Below, piece by piece: positions 1 to 13,900 of a stretch of DNA of 64,000 bases. Numbering within the stretch: position 1 is the first letter of the stretch; each line of letters begins with the position of its first letter. This DNA is from Barthelona sp. PCE (taxonomy: Eukaryota; Metamonada: BaSk clade). The stretch covers positions 1,364,001 to 1,428,000 of the forward strand of contig JAUFOR010000008.1 in NCBI GenBank assembly GCA_040285745.1. The letters are read 5' to 3'. The notes beneath the pieces were generated by a model that was not told where the DNA came from, ran no database searches, and saw only the letters and a program-made list of their open reading frames with translations. The translations under genes were made by a program, and so were the position numbers.

Positions 1-3000
1 AGAACTCCTCGCCAACCGTGATAGAATTCACATGCGGTGGAATAGCGACGGGGTTTTCTTCCATCACATCATTCATTGAGAAGGACACATCGAGGTCCGA
101 CATGGCTTTGAACTTGAAGGGCAACTGGTATCGGTTGCCATAAACAACATCACACGTTCCACACGACCACAATGCCGAAGGGCTGTTTACCAAATATAAA
201 ACGTTACCATTGATAGAGTTCCAACGCGAAGTAGGAAGCATTACGACGTTTGTTGCTGTGATAACACCCGTTGCTCTTGACCCAGGCATGAGGAAAAGCG
301 ATTTGATTGTTGTTGAGTTCAGATGAATACTTTTATATGCGAATATCTTACTTCCAAAATTACCATTCAGCATAGTTTCTCCGGTGGCATTCACAATGCA
401 ATCCACCGTCGTCGAATACATCTTAGAGTCCATCACGTGAATGGATACACCAGATGGTTCTGGTGAAGCAAGTACGAAACCATCAAAAATAGATTCCTCA
501 GGGAAGACGACAGAGCAGTGATCAATAGCACAATCGATCGCTACCTCACCGGTGTGTACGTGCCTGGTGATATATGTGGTCGGGTGACTGAGAACAATAC
601 CTCCCGTCAGCAGATTAATCGATTTAACGTGCCCAATTGCTCCTTCAACCGCTTCCTGAATGGTAACATCTGCCAATTCGCCCTCGAATGAGGCATGCCG
701 CAGAGAAAGGGTGGCAGTGATGCTGATGTCACCGGTTGCAATAACGCTTACTGAGCCGTATTCACAGATAACAGTGATGTCACTTGATGCGCTGACAAAG
801 AAGTATGACGGAACAAGACACGATAGCACAGGATCCATTGCCAGAAGGGATGTGGTGAGTGTGGCGTTGCCGCTCAGAATCAGCTCATCAGGCGATCCAA
901 CAAATTTGAGTATTTTGTGCACAGTTAATGCCAGATGGAGGGTGCCACCGCTGACGTGGATCTCCACAGGTTGGTTTGTCTTACCGTCTAACCGCAGTGT
1001 TACGTTGTGGCCGACATGTACCTCCAGCTTATGTGACGCGTCATGATAAACTGTACCATTAAAATAGTTAGGAACATCAATACTGGTTTCTGCTGGCAAT
1101 AACTCATAAACACCGTCATCCACGATTGAATAACTTTCCGTGAAGTTATCACTCAGCCCAGTCTGCACCAGAACACCCCCATCGGTAATGTAATCAATTT
1201 GATCGTCAGCACTATATTCCATTCTCAACCCTTCAGAGATAACAAAGTAAGTTACTTCCAGAACTGAAGGTGGGGTATGTGTGAGAGCGTGTTCTGGTCT
1301 AGGTATAAAGCGTACCGTTCCATTCATGCAACAGTCAGGTATCTTCCGAATAACTGTAAAAGTTCCATCATATATTGTTATTACACCCATTGTTGCTACA
1401 TTTAGCTCAACCGATGAAATAAAATCTATCAATACAAAACTATCCGCTTGAATACGATATTTATCAAAAGCAACATTAGTTATAAGATGACCGAAATATT
1501 TATGACTACTAGCTACCTTAAAAGAAGTTGTCGAATCGAACGCGTAGATGTACATGAACATAGGGTTAATGATCTGTGTGTCAAAATTCACATGAACATC
1601 ATTCAATGTTATTGTTCGCAAAACCGTTGAATACCCATTACTTATGATATTACTTGCAATTCTGTTTTGATAACAAGTCTCTGAAGGACAAAGTCTTACT
1701 AAATGAATGTGGGTTGTTGGGGGAAACACAGACATTTGGATCATGTTGTTATCAACAATAGTGAGTGACGAATATGGTTCAGTTGAAATCATTCCGTTCG
1801 CTTTACCCCCATCCCCGTCCATAACAAGATGCCCACCGGAAAAGATATTAAGTAAACCACCGTATATTGCTTTAGTCAACGTTAACGTTCCTCCGACCAA
1901 ATAAATTGATCTTCCGTTCTCAGTAACGGTGAGGGATGTACCATCTGGGACAACAATACGGGCGCGACAGTGCGACTGCTCAACTGAAATTGTCGTGTGT
2001 GTTTCAGGTCCTAATGAAATAAGGCTGGGATTGGTTGGTCGAAGTTGAATGTTACAATTGGCATTGATATCCATACGAATTAGTGGTACTACGGTAGTTG
2101 TTATTCCTGGGCTACTGTCGCATGATTCTAAGATTGATGAGCCTGTTCCCAACGCAAAAATAATAACTGCTTCTTCTGATGAATCATCTTGCTCACCATG
2201 GTATTCAATGTGAAAACGACATCCTCCACTGCTTATTTGTGATGGAATATTGTTCCAAATCCTAAATACTATCAAAACATCGTCTTTGACTGAAACCAGT
2301 GGGTTTGCCGATGAGGAATCAAAGAAGGGAATATATCGTATGATAACAAGTGAAGTTGAATCGATGTGTACATGAGGTGCTTCACCCTTGTAAACCAAGA
2401 AAATATGAACGTCTGTTACTCCTCCCAAAGAATGCAGGTCGAAAACATGAAGTTTAGAAAACAGCATTATCCTTTCGCTAGTCACGTATACAGATCCGGT
2501 AAACGCACCTGTCAAAATGAAATGGGGCAGAGTTTGAGTTATAGAACCGAAGTTCACAGTGTCAGTGTCGTCTCCACGTAAAACTACTGATCCAATACCC
2601 GAAATTTTAAATGTTTCCAGATTCGAGCTTAGATATGTTGTTGACGTGGGAAACGAGACGAGCATCTGCTCTATATCAGAAAACTCACAAATGGAACCAG
2701 GGAACGCAATAAACATGTCATTTTCAGCATCTTCTAGGCATTTTCCAAATACATCATCGTAATAAGCAACTCGATAGATGCTATCTAAGTAGTAAATATC
2801 TGCAGGGTCAATACTTTTCCCTAACAAAATTGTGCCCCTATTGCTACTTGCTGGTGGAGAAATAGTATACCCTGCTCCACCTTGATCATCATCCAGTGCA
2901 TCGATGTATATTGTTGACTTGATTGTATTCGGAGCTATTGTTATTAAAGCTATTGATTTAGCAACCAAAATATGTAAAAAAGCATCATCGTCCAGAGAAA

Positions 3001-4399
3001 TGGTTGCGCTCTTCTTTGCTTCCAGCAACCCAACGTGGACTGAAACGTCGTACAGCGTCAAGTACGCTGCTTTTTCAACAACTTGCACATGATCAAACAC
3101 AAACCGTCCTTCTTTCAGTTGAACATCGCCTGCTGTACTAAAAAATCCAATTTTCACAGTTTGTGCCAAAAATCTCAATATTTTAACTGATGTCACAAGA
3201 GTATCTGCCTCAAAATACTGTGTTCTAATGTGTAAATGTGCAGGGCTGATCTGCGAGATGTTCCTGATTGCTAAAGTTCCCATACCTTGGAGAATTACAG
3301 TTTCAACACTGCTGTCGCTACCTATTAATATCAATTCATCGATATGAACGGTGTGGGCGTTGATAGAAACCGAAGTTGAAAAAATGGTTGCGGTTTTAAT
3401 CGTAAGTAGGTCTATAGATATATCAAGAACAGTACTTGAAGAATATGTAATATCTCCTAGTGTTACGTTTGCATAACTACTCGATGCATATAGATGACAC
3501 TTGATAGCACTGTCAACAATAAGTGATCCTTCCACGTATACTGTCATTTCCTCTGCATCAAGAGTGCCTATTCGGGTTTCTTTCTTTGTGTTGATGTTTC
3601 CTCCAGTTCCTTGGATTTTCTGCACATATACACCCTCATGTATTGTCAGATTACCACCAGAATATGTTATATCGCAGTTCATATCATAAAAAACATGAAA
3701 ATTTGTTGCTTGTTTACCTATGACATCCACATTATCACAGAAACTACTATCATCTGAGAGCTGTGTTATAGTAAGGTTAAAAGTTGAATCACTGATTGGG
3801 AATATTGAAGTAGTATCTTGTATGTATACTATTTTCTCACACATAAGATGTGCAGATTTGACGGACGAAATAGAGCAACTTTTGGCTTTGATGAAACCAA
3901 AATTTCCCACTTTGGAGTCAGTCATAAACAGATCATTGGTGAAGAACTCTCCCATTCCAAAATGTTCCAACTCTGTCAGATACATACTATCAGCAGTGAC
4001 AATTCCTGCATCCACAGAAGTTACTGTATCCATTGTTAGTTTTCCTGTTACCGTTAAAGAATGATTATTGAAAAAAAAACGAGTGTTATCCATTGTTAAA
4101 TCTCCTTCAATAACAACATCATCTTCAAGATGTATGTTGTACAGCGACGTTTTCATACCTTCTGGTGCTATAATGCGTCCGCTTATACGCGCACAAGTTT
4201 TAAAAGTGAATGATTTAACGGTGGTTAATCCTGAAACAGTTCCCATGTTAGGATCCATCAAAGAAGCATCCAAATCAGGCATGTGGAGATCCTTATATGT
4301 TATATGTGTGAGAGAAACTGTAAAAAGCAGGGATAAGAAAATTAAAAGTGTAAGGTTGACCCTTAGAAATCTGTTGTTCAGTGCATTTGAACCGTGCAT
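1..4399 (-). CDS. Large secreted beta-solenoid (adhesin-like) protein, N-terminal 1,466 residues; C-terminus off the window
   Basis: Reading the minus strand from ATG at 4399, preceded in frame by TAA two codons upstream, the frame appears open to base 1: every 60-base block I translated (around 1-60, 661-720, 1081-1140, 1441-1500, 1921-1980, 2341-2400, 3001-3060, 3601-3660) lacks stops. The protein starts MHGSNALNNRFLRVNLTLLI and continues with a hydrophobic stretch to about residue 31, a good signal peptide. The rest is rich in Val, Ile, Thr, Ser, Asn, Asp and Gly with short alternating beta-strand patterns (for example GGNLTIHEGVYV), typical of right-handed beta-helix or other solenoid surface proteins. 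No enzyme motif is visible. It is probably exported or anchored at the surface; any anchor would lie beyond the window. The many short plus-strand frames here are antisense shadows. The gene is divergent from VPS13. Confidence 0.85.
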   Translation of the reverse strand, partial: MHGSNALNNRFLRVNLTLLIFLSLLFTVSLTHITYKDLHMPDLDASLMDPNMGTVSGLTTVKSFTFKTCARISGRIIAPEGMKTSLYNIHLEDDVVIEGDLTMDNTRFFFNNHSLTVTGKLTMDTVTSVDAGIVTADSMYLTELEHFGMGEFFTNDLFMTDSKVGNFGFIKAKSCSISSVKSAHLMCEKIVYIQDTTSIFPISDSTFNLTITQLSDDSSFCDNVDVIGKQATNFHVFYDMNCDITYSGGNLTIHEGVYVQKIQGTGGNINTKKETRIGTLDAEEMTVYVEGSLIVDSAIKCHLYASSSYANVTLGDITYSSSTVLDISIDLLTIKTATIFSTSVSINAHTVHIDELILIGSDSSVETVILQGMGTLAIRNISQISPAHLHIRTQYFEADTLVTSVKILRFLAQTVKIGFFSTAGDVQLKEGRFVFDHVQVVEKAAYLTLYDVSVHVGLLEAKKSATISLDDDAFLHILVAKSIALITIAPNTIKSTIYIDALDDDQGGAGYTISPPASSNRGTILLGKSIDPADIYYLDSIYRVAYYDDVFGKCLEDAENDMFIAFPGSICEFSDIEQMLVSFPTSTTYLSSNLETFKISGIGSVVLRGDDTDTVNFGSITQTLPHFILTGAFTGSVYVTSERIMLFSKLHVFDLHSLGGVTDVHIFLVYKGEAPHVHIDSTSLVIIRYIPFFDSSSANPLVSVKDDVLIVFRIWNNIPSQISSGGCRFHIEYHGEQDDSSEEAVIIFALGTGSSILESCDSSPGITTTVVPLIRMDINANCNIQLRPTNPSLISLGPETHTTISVEQSHCRARIVVPDGTSLTVTENGRSIYLVGGTLTLTKAIYGGLLNIFSGGHLVMDGDGGKANGMISTEPYSSLTIVDNNMIQMSVFPPTTHIHLVRLCPSETCYQNRIASNIISNGYSTVLRTITLNDVHVNFDTQIINPMFMYIYAFDSTTSFKVASSHKYFGHLITNVAFDKYRIQADSFVLIDFISSVELNVATMGVITIYDGTFTVIRKIPDCCMNGTVRFIPRPEHALTHTPPSVLEVTYFVISEGLRMEYSADDQIDYITDGGVLVQTGLSDNFTESYSIVDDGVYELLPAETSIDVPNYFNGTVYHDASHKLEVHVGHNVTLRLDGKTNQPVEIHVSGGTLHLALTVHKILKFVGSPDELILSGNATLTTSLLAMDPVLSCLVPSYFFVSASSDITVICEYGSVSVIATGDISITATLSLRHASFEGELADVTIQEAVEGAIGHVKSINLLTGGIVLSHPTTYITRHVHTGEVAIDCAIDHCSVVFPEESIFDGFVLASPEPSGVSIHVMDSKMYSTTVDCIVNATGETMLNGNFGSKIFAYKSIHLNSTTIKSLFLMPGSRATGVITATNVVMLPTSRWNSINGNVLYLVNSPSALWSCGTCDVVYGNRYQLPFKFKAMSDLDVSFSMNDVMEENPVAIPPHVNSITVGEEF

Positions 4400-4960
4400 C
4401 AATTATGATGTTTCACAGATTTGGAAAAGGTAGTATTAGAAAATATGAGTTTTTCTCTCATTTTTTGTATTTTCTCCTCATTCAAGTTTTTTTTTTTCTT
4501 TAAGCAGTGTTTTTCTTCTATCATGAAACGGAAAATGCATGAAATTTGTATTTTATTGGCAGAATTTTTAAAAAAGGGATTTGAGAGGGATTTTTGTGTT
4601 ATTTAATACGTAAAGGATTTTTAAAATGTCTTTGGGATCATTTCTGAAAATGTAGCACTCTAGTTTTAATGTTTTGATAGTGAAAAATTCATTTTTGAAC
4701 AGCATTGTATCACAATGTAATAGAGCAATAAAAGTGGAATAGGTCACACATTGAGTGATGACCTGTGATGATGTTTGATATTTAGATGTGATTGTTTCGT
4801 TTTGTTAAAGAAAAGTACCAAAAACCCACATAAAGCACAGTAAATGTCCCAAACAAACTGTTTTCAATATAGTATATACGTGTAACATTGTTATTCGTTT
4901 TCTCTTCCGTTTTGATATTTCTGTTTGTTTTTACGTTTTCAACAGCTCTGTCACATCATC
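4400..4960. other. Divergent intergenic region between the beta-solenoid gene and VPS13
   Basis: About 560 bases separate the two start codons. The stretch is AT-rich with T and A tracts (4486-4500, 4571-4580). I see no tRNA box sequences, no convincing ORF and no hairpin. It should hold the promoters of both genes, but no named promoter element can be assigned. Confidence 0.5.
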
Positions 4961-7900
4961 ATGTTTGAGGGACTAGTATCATCATTACTTTCAAAGATCT
5001 TGGGAGATTATATTGAGAACTTAAACACCGATAATCTTCGAATCGGTTTATTTGGAGGCAAGGTAGAGCTTAACAACCTTGTTTTAAAGGAGACATGCTT
5101 GCAGGAGTTCTTCCCTGCACTTAAGGTTAAAAAGGGTGTTCTTGGCAGTTTGCAGTTAACTGTTCCATGGAGAAACTTGAAATCCAGACCAGTCATCGTT
5201 GACATGTCCGATCTATTCATTCTAACAACCACGGACACTGAATTTGAAGTGTCCCCAGGAGATTTACAGAAGAGCATCGAAGCAGCTTTAATTAAGAAAC
5301 AGAAGCTACTTGAATTCTACGAGGAAGGCGTTAAGGAGGCTGAACAGCTCGCTTTGGAGGAGTCAGGAAAGAAGAAGAAGAAAAAGAAGGGATTTGTTGA
5401 TAATATAGTTACACTTATCCTCAACAATCTACAAATCACTTTGAGAAATATTCACATCAAGGTGGACGATACATCTGTCGCCTCCCATAACTGTGCGATA
5501 GGTATCACTCTTAACTCTTTTCGAATTAAGTCATGTGATAAGGATTTTAACGAAATGTTCATCGAGGGAAAACCTGATGAAATATATAAGAAAGCTAATT
5601 TAGATGGATTTTCTTTGTATTGTAATCATGGATCATCATTTGAATTCTTTAAAAATGATGTATTTGTTGGCGTTGATGATTTCAAAGATTTTATGAGGAG
5701 TCAAATCCCAAACAGTGATAATAAGAATGATCCAATGAGGGATCATATTTATATCTTGGAACCGGTCTCCTTTGACTTGGAGCTCACACTAAACCGTGAA
5801 GGATTTGCTTTTGATGGAATCACACCTCAAGTTATAGCTAATCTTGGTTTACAGAATTTGAATTTGAAGATCAACGATCGTCAAATGAGTTGCCTAATGG
5901 AAATTGCGGATTTTTCCAGCGAGTTTGTTAAGAGATTTACTTGGAAAGATTACCGTCCGACCGTCACTGTAATGGAGGACCGTATGGCATGGTGGAAGTT
6001 TGCCATTGAATACGCTAAGAAAACATCAGCAACTAAGATTGCATGGACGTTGACTGACGGATTCTTTGAGGAACGTCGTCGTGATCGTCTTGCTTACATC
6101 GCTCTTATCAACCAGGCGAAAGAGATTGGTCCTATTAAGGCAGAAGATTTGAGTGAAGAGCAGGAGGAGCTTAAAAGCTTGATTGAGTCAAGGTACAGTT
6201 TGTCTGACCTCATCTTCTTCAGAAAATGTGCTGATGTTGAGTTAAAGGGACTCTTGAGACGTTACGAGGAAAGTCTTGAAAGCGCCGGTATGTTTGCTAG
6301 AAAGCAGAAAAAGGCAGCTCTTGCTGAACTCATGCAGGGCCTCTCTGATGAAGAACGTCTAGAACTATACCGCAGTGTCGATGATTTCGAAATCGATGAA
6401 GGTGCAGTCGATACGGATGTACCTGATGACTATATTAAGATCCAGTCCAAGTTCTGCATGGAGTCAGTCAGTGTTGCTCTTGCAAAAGCTGCCACCCAAA
6501 AGGCATTTGCAACTGTTGCACTCAGCGACATCAAGGGTGGTCTTACAATTAACGATTTCGGAACAATTGATGTTGATTTTGCACTGGGAGATCTCAGTCT
6601 GTCAAATTTAAAACAGCAAAGACTTTTTGGTTTGCTGGAGGTTTCAAACGATTTACTAACATCACACGTTGTACTAAATCCAATCCCTGACGAATCAAAG
6701 CAGATCAATCCCGATCTCAAACTCGATCTTCACCTTGAAGAGACGTATATAGTTACTGATTTTGGATTTATCGGCGATGTTATTTCGTTTTTCGCAAATG
6801 ACACACCTTCAGAATTGAAGGAACTCGCATCAAAGGCGGCTGATGCGTCGGTATCAAAGTACGATGATTACTCCGCCAAGGCTACTGAAGCAATGTACGA
6901 AGCATTGCAGAACCGAAAGATGATGGAGTTAAATATTGATCTTTGTGCGCCCAGCATCATCGTTCCCCGGAACAGCCTTGACAGTTTGGTCATTAAACCA
7001 GGTCGTCTTTTCTTGAACAGTGTGGAGATGGAAAACATGTATGATACGTACGAGCGCTTCAATCTTTCGCTTCAGCAAACCAGTATGTATATTGTGGAGG
7101 GTAACTTTTCACAGTTGTCCTTCACCGAATTCGTACAAACCGTGTGTACATCAACTGGTAACTCTCTCTTAAAACCCATTGAGCTTGACTGTGCTTTTGC
7201 ACGCAACATAAATGGTGAGGATAGGGAGAACACCGGTATGATTGTGGACGTTATATTGAAGCCTGTCCTCATGCGTCTTTCTGATGCAGACATTCATTTC
7301 TTGGTTGATTTGGGTGTGGAGTACATCAAGAAGTTGGATATGCTCAAACCGGAAACAACGGATATGGTTGAAGCTAACATCATTACGATAGTTGACGCAC
7401 CCAAAAAACCAACTAAGGAAATTGTTGAGAAGGTTGAAGTAGTTGAAGTTGAAACCAACACAGATATGTTGGACATGCTCTCAAAGTATGTTGAGATGAG
7501 TATTTCACTCAAATTTGAAGCACTTCACATTGATTTAGTAAGGGAGTGTGAGACTTTCGCCAAAATATCATTCGGAGGTCTCAATTGTGATGTTAAGAAA
7601 TACCCTCACGGAATGCACGTGAACACTAGCTTCGGTTCGTTGGGTATCGTGCCCACAGGGACAGCAACTCCATTGCTTTACTGCGGAGATGATAAAGGAG
7701 AGCTCCTTTCATTCAATATGGAAATGTACTCTCATCATCCGGTCACTGAGCACATCATTAACATGAGGTCCATTGAGACACTGCAGAGCATCGATGTCTC
7801 GCTGGGTAAACTCTCGTTCGATGTGAACCGTGAGTTTGTCTTTGATATGATACTTTTTGGTCTTGACATGCTTGACTACATGAAGTATGCAGGGCTCATA

Positions 7901-10900
7901 ACCGAAGAATCCAAGGATGTTGAGCTGGAGATCAATTCCGATGCCACGAATGATGCGGAGATTGATGTCGTTGATGACCTGGTTCCCATTCACTCTAATG
8001 GTGTTTATGATATTGTGAAGAAGACATCTGTTAAGTACTCATTTGATGGTTTGTCATTGAGTTTGTCAAAGAACAACGGTGTACTCGCCAGTGCCTCCAT
8101 CACAGGGCTATGTGGTGTGCTTGAGATGGATATGGACGGACTTTTCTTGAAAACAGTCATTGATGGTATTGACTTCATATACTTTGATGGAGATGATTGT
8201 ATTCCCATTATCTCTTCACCAGACCAGTTTCTTTCAGTTCGTCTCGGTATCCCCACCGATGGTGTAATGAATATAAACGCCGAATTAGGTACTCTCAAAA
8301 TTTGTTTCGTTCTAAAGTGCTTGTTGGGAATTGCTGACTACGCTACGGAGTCATCTGCTATTAACAAGGTCTTCTCATTGTACTCAACCGATGCAGTTAG
8401 TGCCGCTTCTCAAAAAGCTGATGAAGCAGCCGAGAATTTGAAGGAAGTCACAACGCTGCCTAACGTTGCCCTTTCATTGAAGGCAGTCGAAGTAATTGTA
8501 CCCCGCAATTCCATTCAACAGGAAACAGGACTCCGCCTCAAACTCGATTCGCTCGATGTTACTGTCGCGACAGAGGAGGCCGTACTTACATTTGGTGGTA
8601 TTGGTTGTGATCTGTATGAGAATGAAGATATTCTTTCACTTTGGAAGGGTACTGCAATGAATATTGTGTGTGGTATGAATCTTGATGAACTGGATTTTGA
8701 TATTTCTGTCAATATTGCCAAGTCCTGTTTCGATTTATCTTTACACGAGCTGAGCATTCTACTTACTGTCCTTGAGAACTTCTCAGAGAAGCCATCGATC
8801 GAAAATCATCAGAGTTTATCGAGCAAAATCGATGAGAGACTTCAGTCTTTCCTTCCTGCTTCGAGAATTAATTCGAGTGATGGTTCTCTCTCCTCAGCTC
8901 ATGAAATCCTACAAGCTAAAGAGGAGTCGCAGAAAGAGGTTGTTGAGGCAACTGGTGACGCAAAGGTTTTGCATTTGAAGTTTGACTTCAATTTTGATGG
9001 TTTTGATGTTACTCTTGAGGAGCTTCTCAAGTTCCATGCCGGGTCATTCGCAACAAACGGAGATATTAAGGGATCTGACATCATTGTCAATCTTACTTAT
9101 GATGATTTCGCAATTTATCCCTTGGATGGAGAGCATGCTATTCTTCGCATTGGTATGGAAGGCGTAGACGACATTAATGATATCATGGTCGGTCTTACCC
9201 TCTCCGAGGCAGCAATCGATATTGACCTGACTGTTCTCGGTTGTTACGCTTCCATAAGCCCTGACTTTGTCACAAACGCCCTCAAATACGTTGATGACTT
9301 ACAGGCAATCCTCAAACCCGCTGATTCTGAAAAAGAAATTGCTGCTGAAGAAGCAGATGATAAAATCATACAGAAGACAAAGAAGGAGGTTGATAAGGTT
9401 GAAACCAAACCAAAGATTATTACTGGCCGTGTTCTCATCCAGCCTATTATCTTTACATTGTACAGCACTGACTGTACACTTATGCTTGAGTCCACCGTCA
9501 ACGCTTCGTTCAATATGAACGCTACAGGCTCTTCAGACGGGTTGCTTGGTGATCTTGGTTTTAAGGTGCTGGTCAGTGCAGGTATTAAATTCTGCCCGTA
9601 TACGTGCATAGATCCCAGCAAGCTTACATCTATTATTGATGGTATTATTTGCACAATATCTTCGACTCCTGATTTGAATTCTTCAGAGATGGAACTCATG
9701 AAACGTCCTAACATTAATATGATCCTTGGTTCCACTGATGAGCCAGTCTCGAAAGAGGAACAGGAGGATGATGTGGAAGAAGGACTCAGTGTACTACGTC
9801 AACATGTTATTGAAGATTGCGGTCAGTCATTGATTACCTTGAACTTCCAAAGAGTTGAGATGCGTATCTCGTATCAACAGATCTTAGCTATAGTTGCTCT
9901 TACAAACCTCTTCACTGAAACTCTTAAGACAATAGCAAAGAAAGAAATGGATATGGTAAGTGTCGAAGTCGATGTTGATGCTGAAGATTTTGAGGTTTTG
10001 TTACCAGCTGATGAGTTGTTTGAACCCATACCCAACGAAGATGGTAAGCAAGAGGAAGAGTCGTTTGTCGAACAAGTTCCTCGCAAAAAGAAGGGACTCA
10101 CCATCTTCCTTGATGGTGAACCGTGTTCCCTAACGCTCATCAACGATCAGTCATCTCATATGACCGTCCCTCTTCTACGATTTATGTTCTTTTTCCGTGG
10201 TGCGTCTGTAGTTATCAACCCAGAGGAGAAGCTGCTTTTCGCTGTCACGGATTCCATCTCTTTCAACATAGGATACTGGTCTCCCCTCGTCTCTGCATGG
10301 GAGTCCCTTGTTGAGCCCATGTCCTTCTACTGCTCTTTCTTGCAGGGAAGCGGTCTCAACGATCTTGCTGTTGTCTTTTATAATACTTTCGGAATTAACA
10401 TCACTACTCGATCATTTGACGTGCTTAGTGCTAGTTTCATTTCTTTCACCAATGAACTTTCAAAGAAGGAAGTCAGAAATACATCTCCACTGCAAATCGT
10501 CTCACATCTTGAGCAGGACTTCACAGTTATACTCAGTGATGGGCGTAATGAAAATAGACTGGATGTTTCCAAAAACAGTGTCGTTGATCTCGATTGCGCA
10601 TACCGTACCCTTGTCATAGAAGGTTTCAACTGCGAAGATCTAGTAGTGGACCTGAATCGATCAGGCGCTACCTTTGTCAGAAGTAATCATCCTATTCTTC
10701 GTCATATTGAGGTGTTCACGCAAATGTCCGATCTTCAGAAGATCGTACACATTAGAACACCATCGTTGGTTACCAACCACACCGACCAGACTGTTATGTT
10801 TACTGTTTGTGATCGCACTATGATGGCTGTTGAACCTAATCAGACGGTTGGTCTTCCAATGGAAACCTTCCTCACACCGTCTAGCACTTTGAAGTTGAGT

Positions 10901-13900
10901 TCTTCCAATAAGGTGATACCTTTTGCTGTTGACAACCATCAAATTGCTGTTAACGGAAGAATGCACTACATTGAAGTTAAAGCACGTACGTTATATCTTG
11001 ATATTCACGTGCACCCTCCCTTACAGATTGTGAACCGCATGCCTTTTGAGCTCAAGGCTACAGTACGCATAGAAGATGGTGTTGAGCATGATCTGTTTAG
11101 CGGGGCTTCTAAATTAGTACATGTTGGGTTTAACACAAGCGCAACACTGATCATTGATAGTTTTGAGTGGCCCATCACTTTTAATGGTAAAAGCCGTGTC
11201 CTCAAGTTCGAGGAGAAGTATTCTTCTGCACCCTCAAACTTATTGGGACAAGGCTTCGTCATGTCTCAGGTTGTTGAGAAGCATGGTAATCTTCAGTGCG
11301 TTCGTGCTGAATTCTATGTTTCGCACTTCATCCAGAACTGGTGCTCACTTCCGCTATTCATCAAACAGTCCAAGGATGAACACTTCATCCCCCACTTTAT
11401 GGGGCAAGAGATGCTCTCCTTCAACAATTTCCCCGGTTTCATGTATGGCTCACTCGACAAGTCTTCAAACGTAACTCTCGCATACTCTGAGAACCCCGAG
11501 GGTGCCAAGACATTTGATGTCAACCTTGACACGTTCGGTGCAGACCAATCTGAGGAGATTGACGGTTTCGCGCTTGGTCTCTCGACTAACCCAGGTACCA
11601 AGGAATTCACAGGTTCTAAGATTCTTAAGATCGTCAACCGTTTTGTCATACAGTCAGAAGTGACCGACTTGGGCATCAGTTTATACGAAAATGAACACTT
11701 TGATGTGGCTGAAACCCTTGAAATTCGTTCACCGGACATGGATGCGGACGATCTGAAGCTGAAATTCAAGCTCGGCGACGACGAAGTTGGCCCGTTCAAG
11801 TTCACCAGCGCGTCACAGCATCGCTTTGAGCTGAACGGAAGATATATGTTTGCTAAATCAATTTTTAAGGGAAGTCAGTTTTATGTTTCCGTGAAGGAGG
11901 CTAAGCCACCAGTTGTGTTCTACAATAAGACTCACGTCGACATTGGCTTCTCCGAAGTTGTCATGCGAGATGAGAAACCTATTCAGTCTGAGGTTATGTT
12001 TATTGCTCCACATGATAACCGCGATTACTGTACACTCAACTCATCAATTAGTGATGTTGTTTTCATGCTCAGTATCGCAGGCACTTGCCTGAAATTTGAT
12101 CTTAAGAAGCCGCTCATCGATTCACTGTTCGAGGCTGGAGATCAGGACTTTTTAGTCTATTCAGTTTTTGATGGTCAGACGCAGCATATTGCTATTTATG
12201 AATGTCCTTTCGGCTACCAACGCAAGAAAATCGTTGAAAAGGAACCGATGAAAGTTGAGGTCAGTCTCGTTCATATCGGTGTATCATTTATTGATGAAAC
12301 CCCTCAGGAACTCTTCCTACTAGAGGTTGTGAACTTCAAACTTTCGTTGCAGAAGTTTGAGACCAGGATGATTTTGGATCTCAAGCTAGGCGATCTGCAG
12401 TTGGATGATCTGCGCTGTAAGGCCAACGAGAAGTTCGTTATACATAAAAAGCGCGAGCTCGGAAATCAAAACTCTCAGCGAGATCTTTTCCATCTCTTAT
12501 TCATCAAGAACACCCGTGTTCCTAACTACATTGAGCTTCTTGAAGTGCTGCTCCGTGAAATATGTGTTAAGGTGACTGGTTCACTCTTACACTCCATCAA
12601 GGATATCGTTGCTCTCTTTGACGTTGCTCCTGTCCTTGAATCTCTTGCCCTCTTGACCGACAGTAAGAGCAACGAGGCCGCACAAGAAGAGAAGCTAAAG
12701 GATGAGCTTCAGCAGATCGATACAACGCTTGTTTTCGGCAAGTTTTTGGTTCACCCCATTCAGGTCAACCTATCACTGCAGAACTTCAACCTTGACGACT
12801 TCATGACTATTCCAATCGTCAATGCGCTCAGTGGAATCCTCAGCAGCATTAGCGATTTTCCGTTCACTCTCAAATCACTGGAGCTGAACAACTTCATCAT
12901 GCAATCGTCGGTGTTTGTCTCACTCATTAAGAGCCAAATATTCAGTAACCTTGCAATGAATGTAGCCAAGCTTATTGGTTCTCTTGACATTATTGGTAAT
13001 CCTTTATCTTTATTGAATTCCGTTGGCTTTGGTGTTAAATCTCTGTTTTACTCTCCTTTCTCAGCCGAGGTCACTTCTGTTGACACATTCTTCAAATCTG
13101 TGTTTGCAGGCGGTGAGCTGTTTGTTGTTTCCGTCCTCAGTGGTGTTACTAATTCGGTTACCAGTGTTGTTGGATCTATAGAGAACGGTTTCGCAATCCT
13201 TTCTGCTGACGACGAATTCCAGGAGGAGCTTCGTGTCAGAAACGCACAACAGGTTGACCACATTGGTGATGGTATTATTCAGGGTGTCAGTATACTTGGA
13301 ACTTCAATTTTGGATGGAATCGTTGGTGTTGTTGCTCAACCAGTCCGTGGTGCTCAAAACGAAGGTTTCTTCGGTGCTATCAAGGGTGTAGGTAAGGGTG
13401 TTGTGGGTCTTGCCGCCAAACCACTTGCTGGTTCTCTATCACTTGCTTCGAAAGTTGTTGTTGGTGCGAAAAATACGTTTGTTAACTCTGCTGATCCGTA
13501 TTGCTACCGTTTCCCTCGTTGGTTGGTTCCTGGTAAGCCCATTGTGGATTACCTAATGTGTTGTGAGGGAGCAGGACTCCAAGTGTGTCTCAAGGAGACT
13601 AATGATGATTTCAATGATGATGTGCTCATGTATTACTGCAGACATGAGGACAAGGTGTTACTTATGACTCGTCGTACCGTTCTGATCGTTCGCGTGCCCC
13701 CCGTTGATCACTGTGGAACCGAGTTAAAGGTGCTTGATTCCGTCAGCTACTCAGATGTTATCGAGATTGTGGCTGCAAGAAATGGTGTCCTCTCTTTCAA
13801 CAAACAGAAGGGCGGTTTGTTTAGTGTCTTCAGCTCAAACGCTTTAACATTCCAGATGGCGAATGAAGAAGTTGCTGCACAGGTAGCAAAGAACGCCAAA

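Noticed and set aside
660-4606. Series of short plus-strand ORFs
   Set aside because: They lie antisense to the continuous minus-strand beta-solenoid frame and show no domain; the block 4421-4606 is T/K/F-rich low-complexity sequence.
4925-4960. Upstream extension of VPS13 from a TTG
   Set aside because: The family N-terminus starts at ATG 4961.
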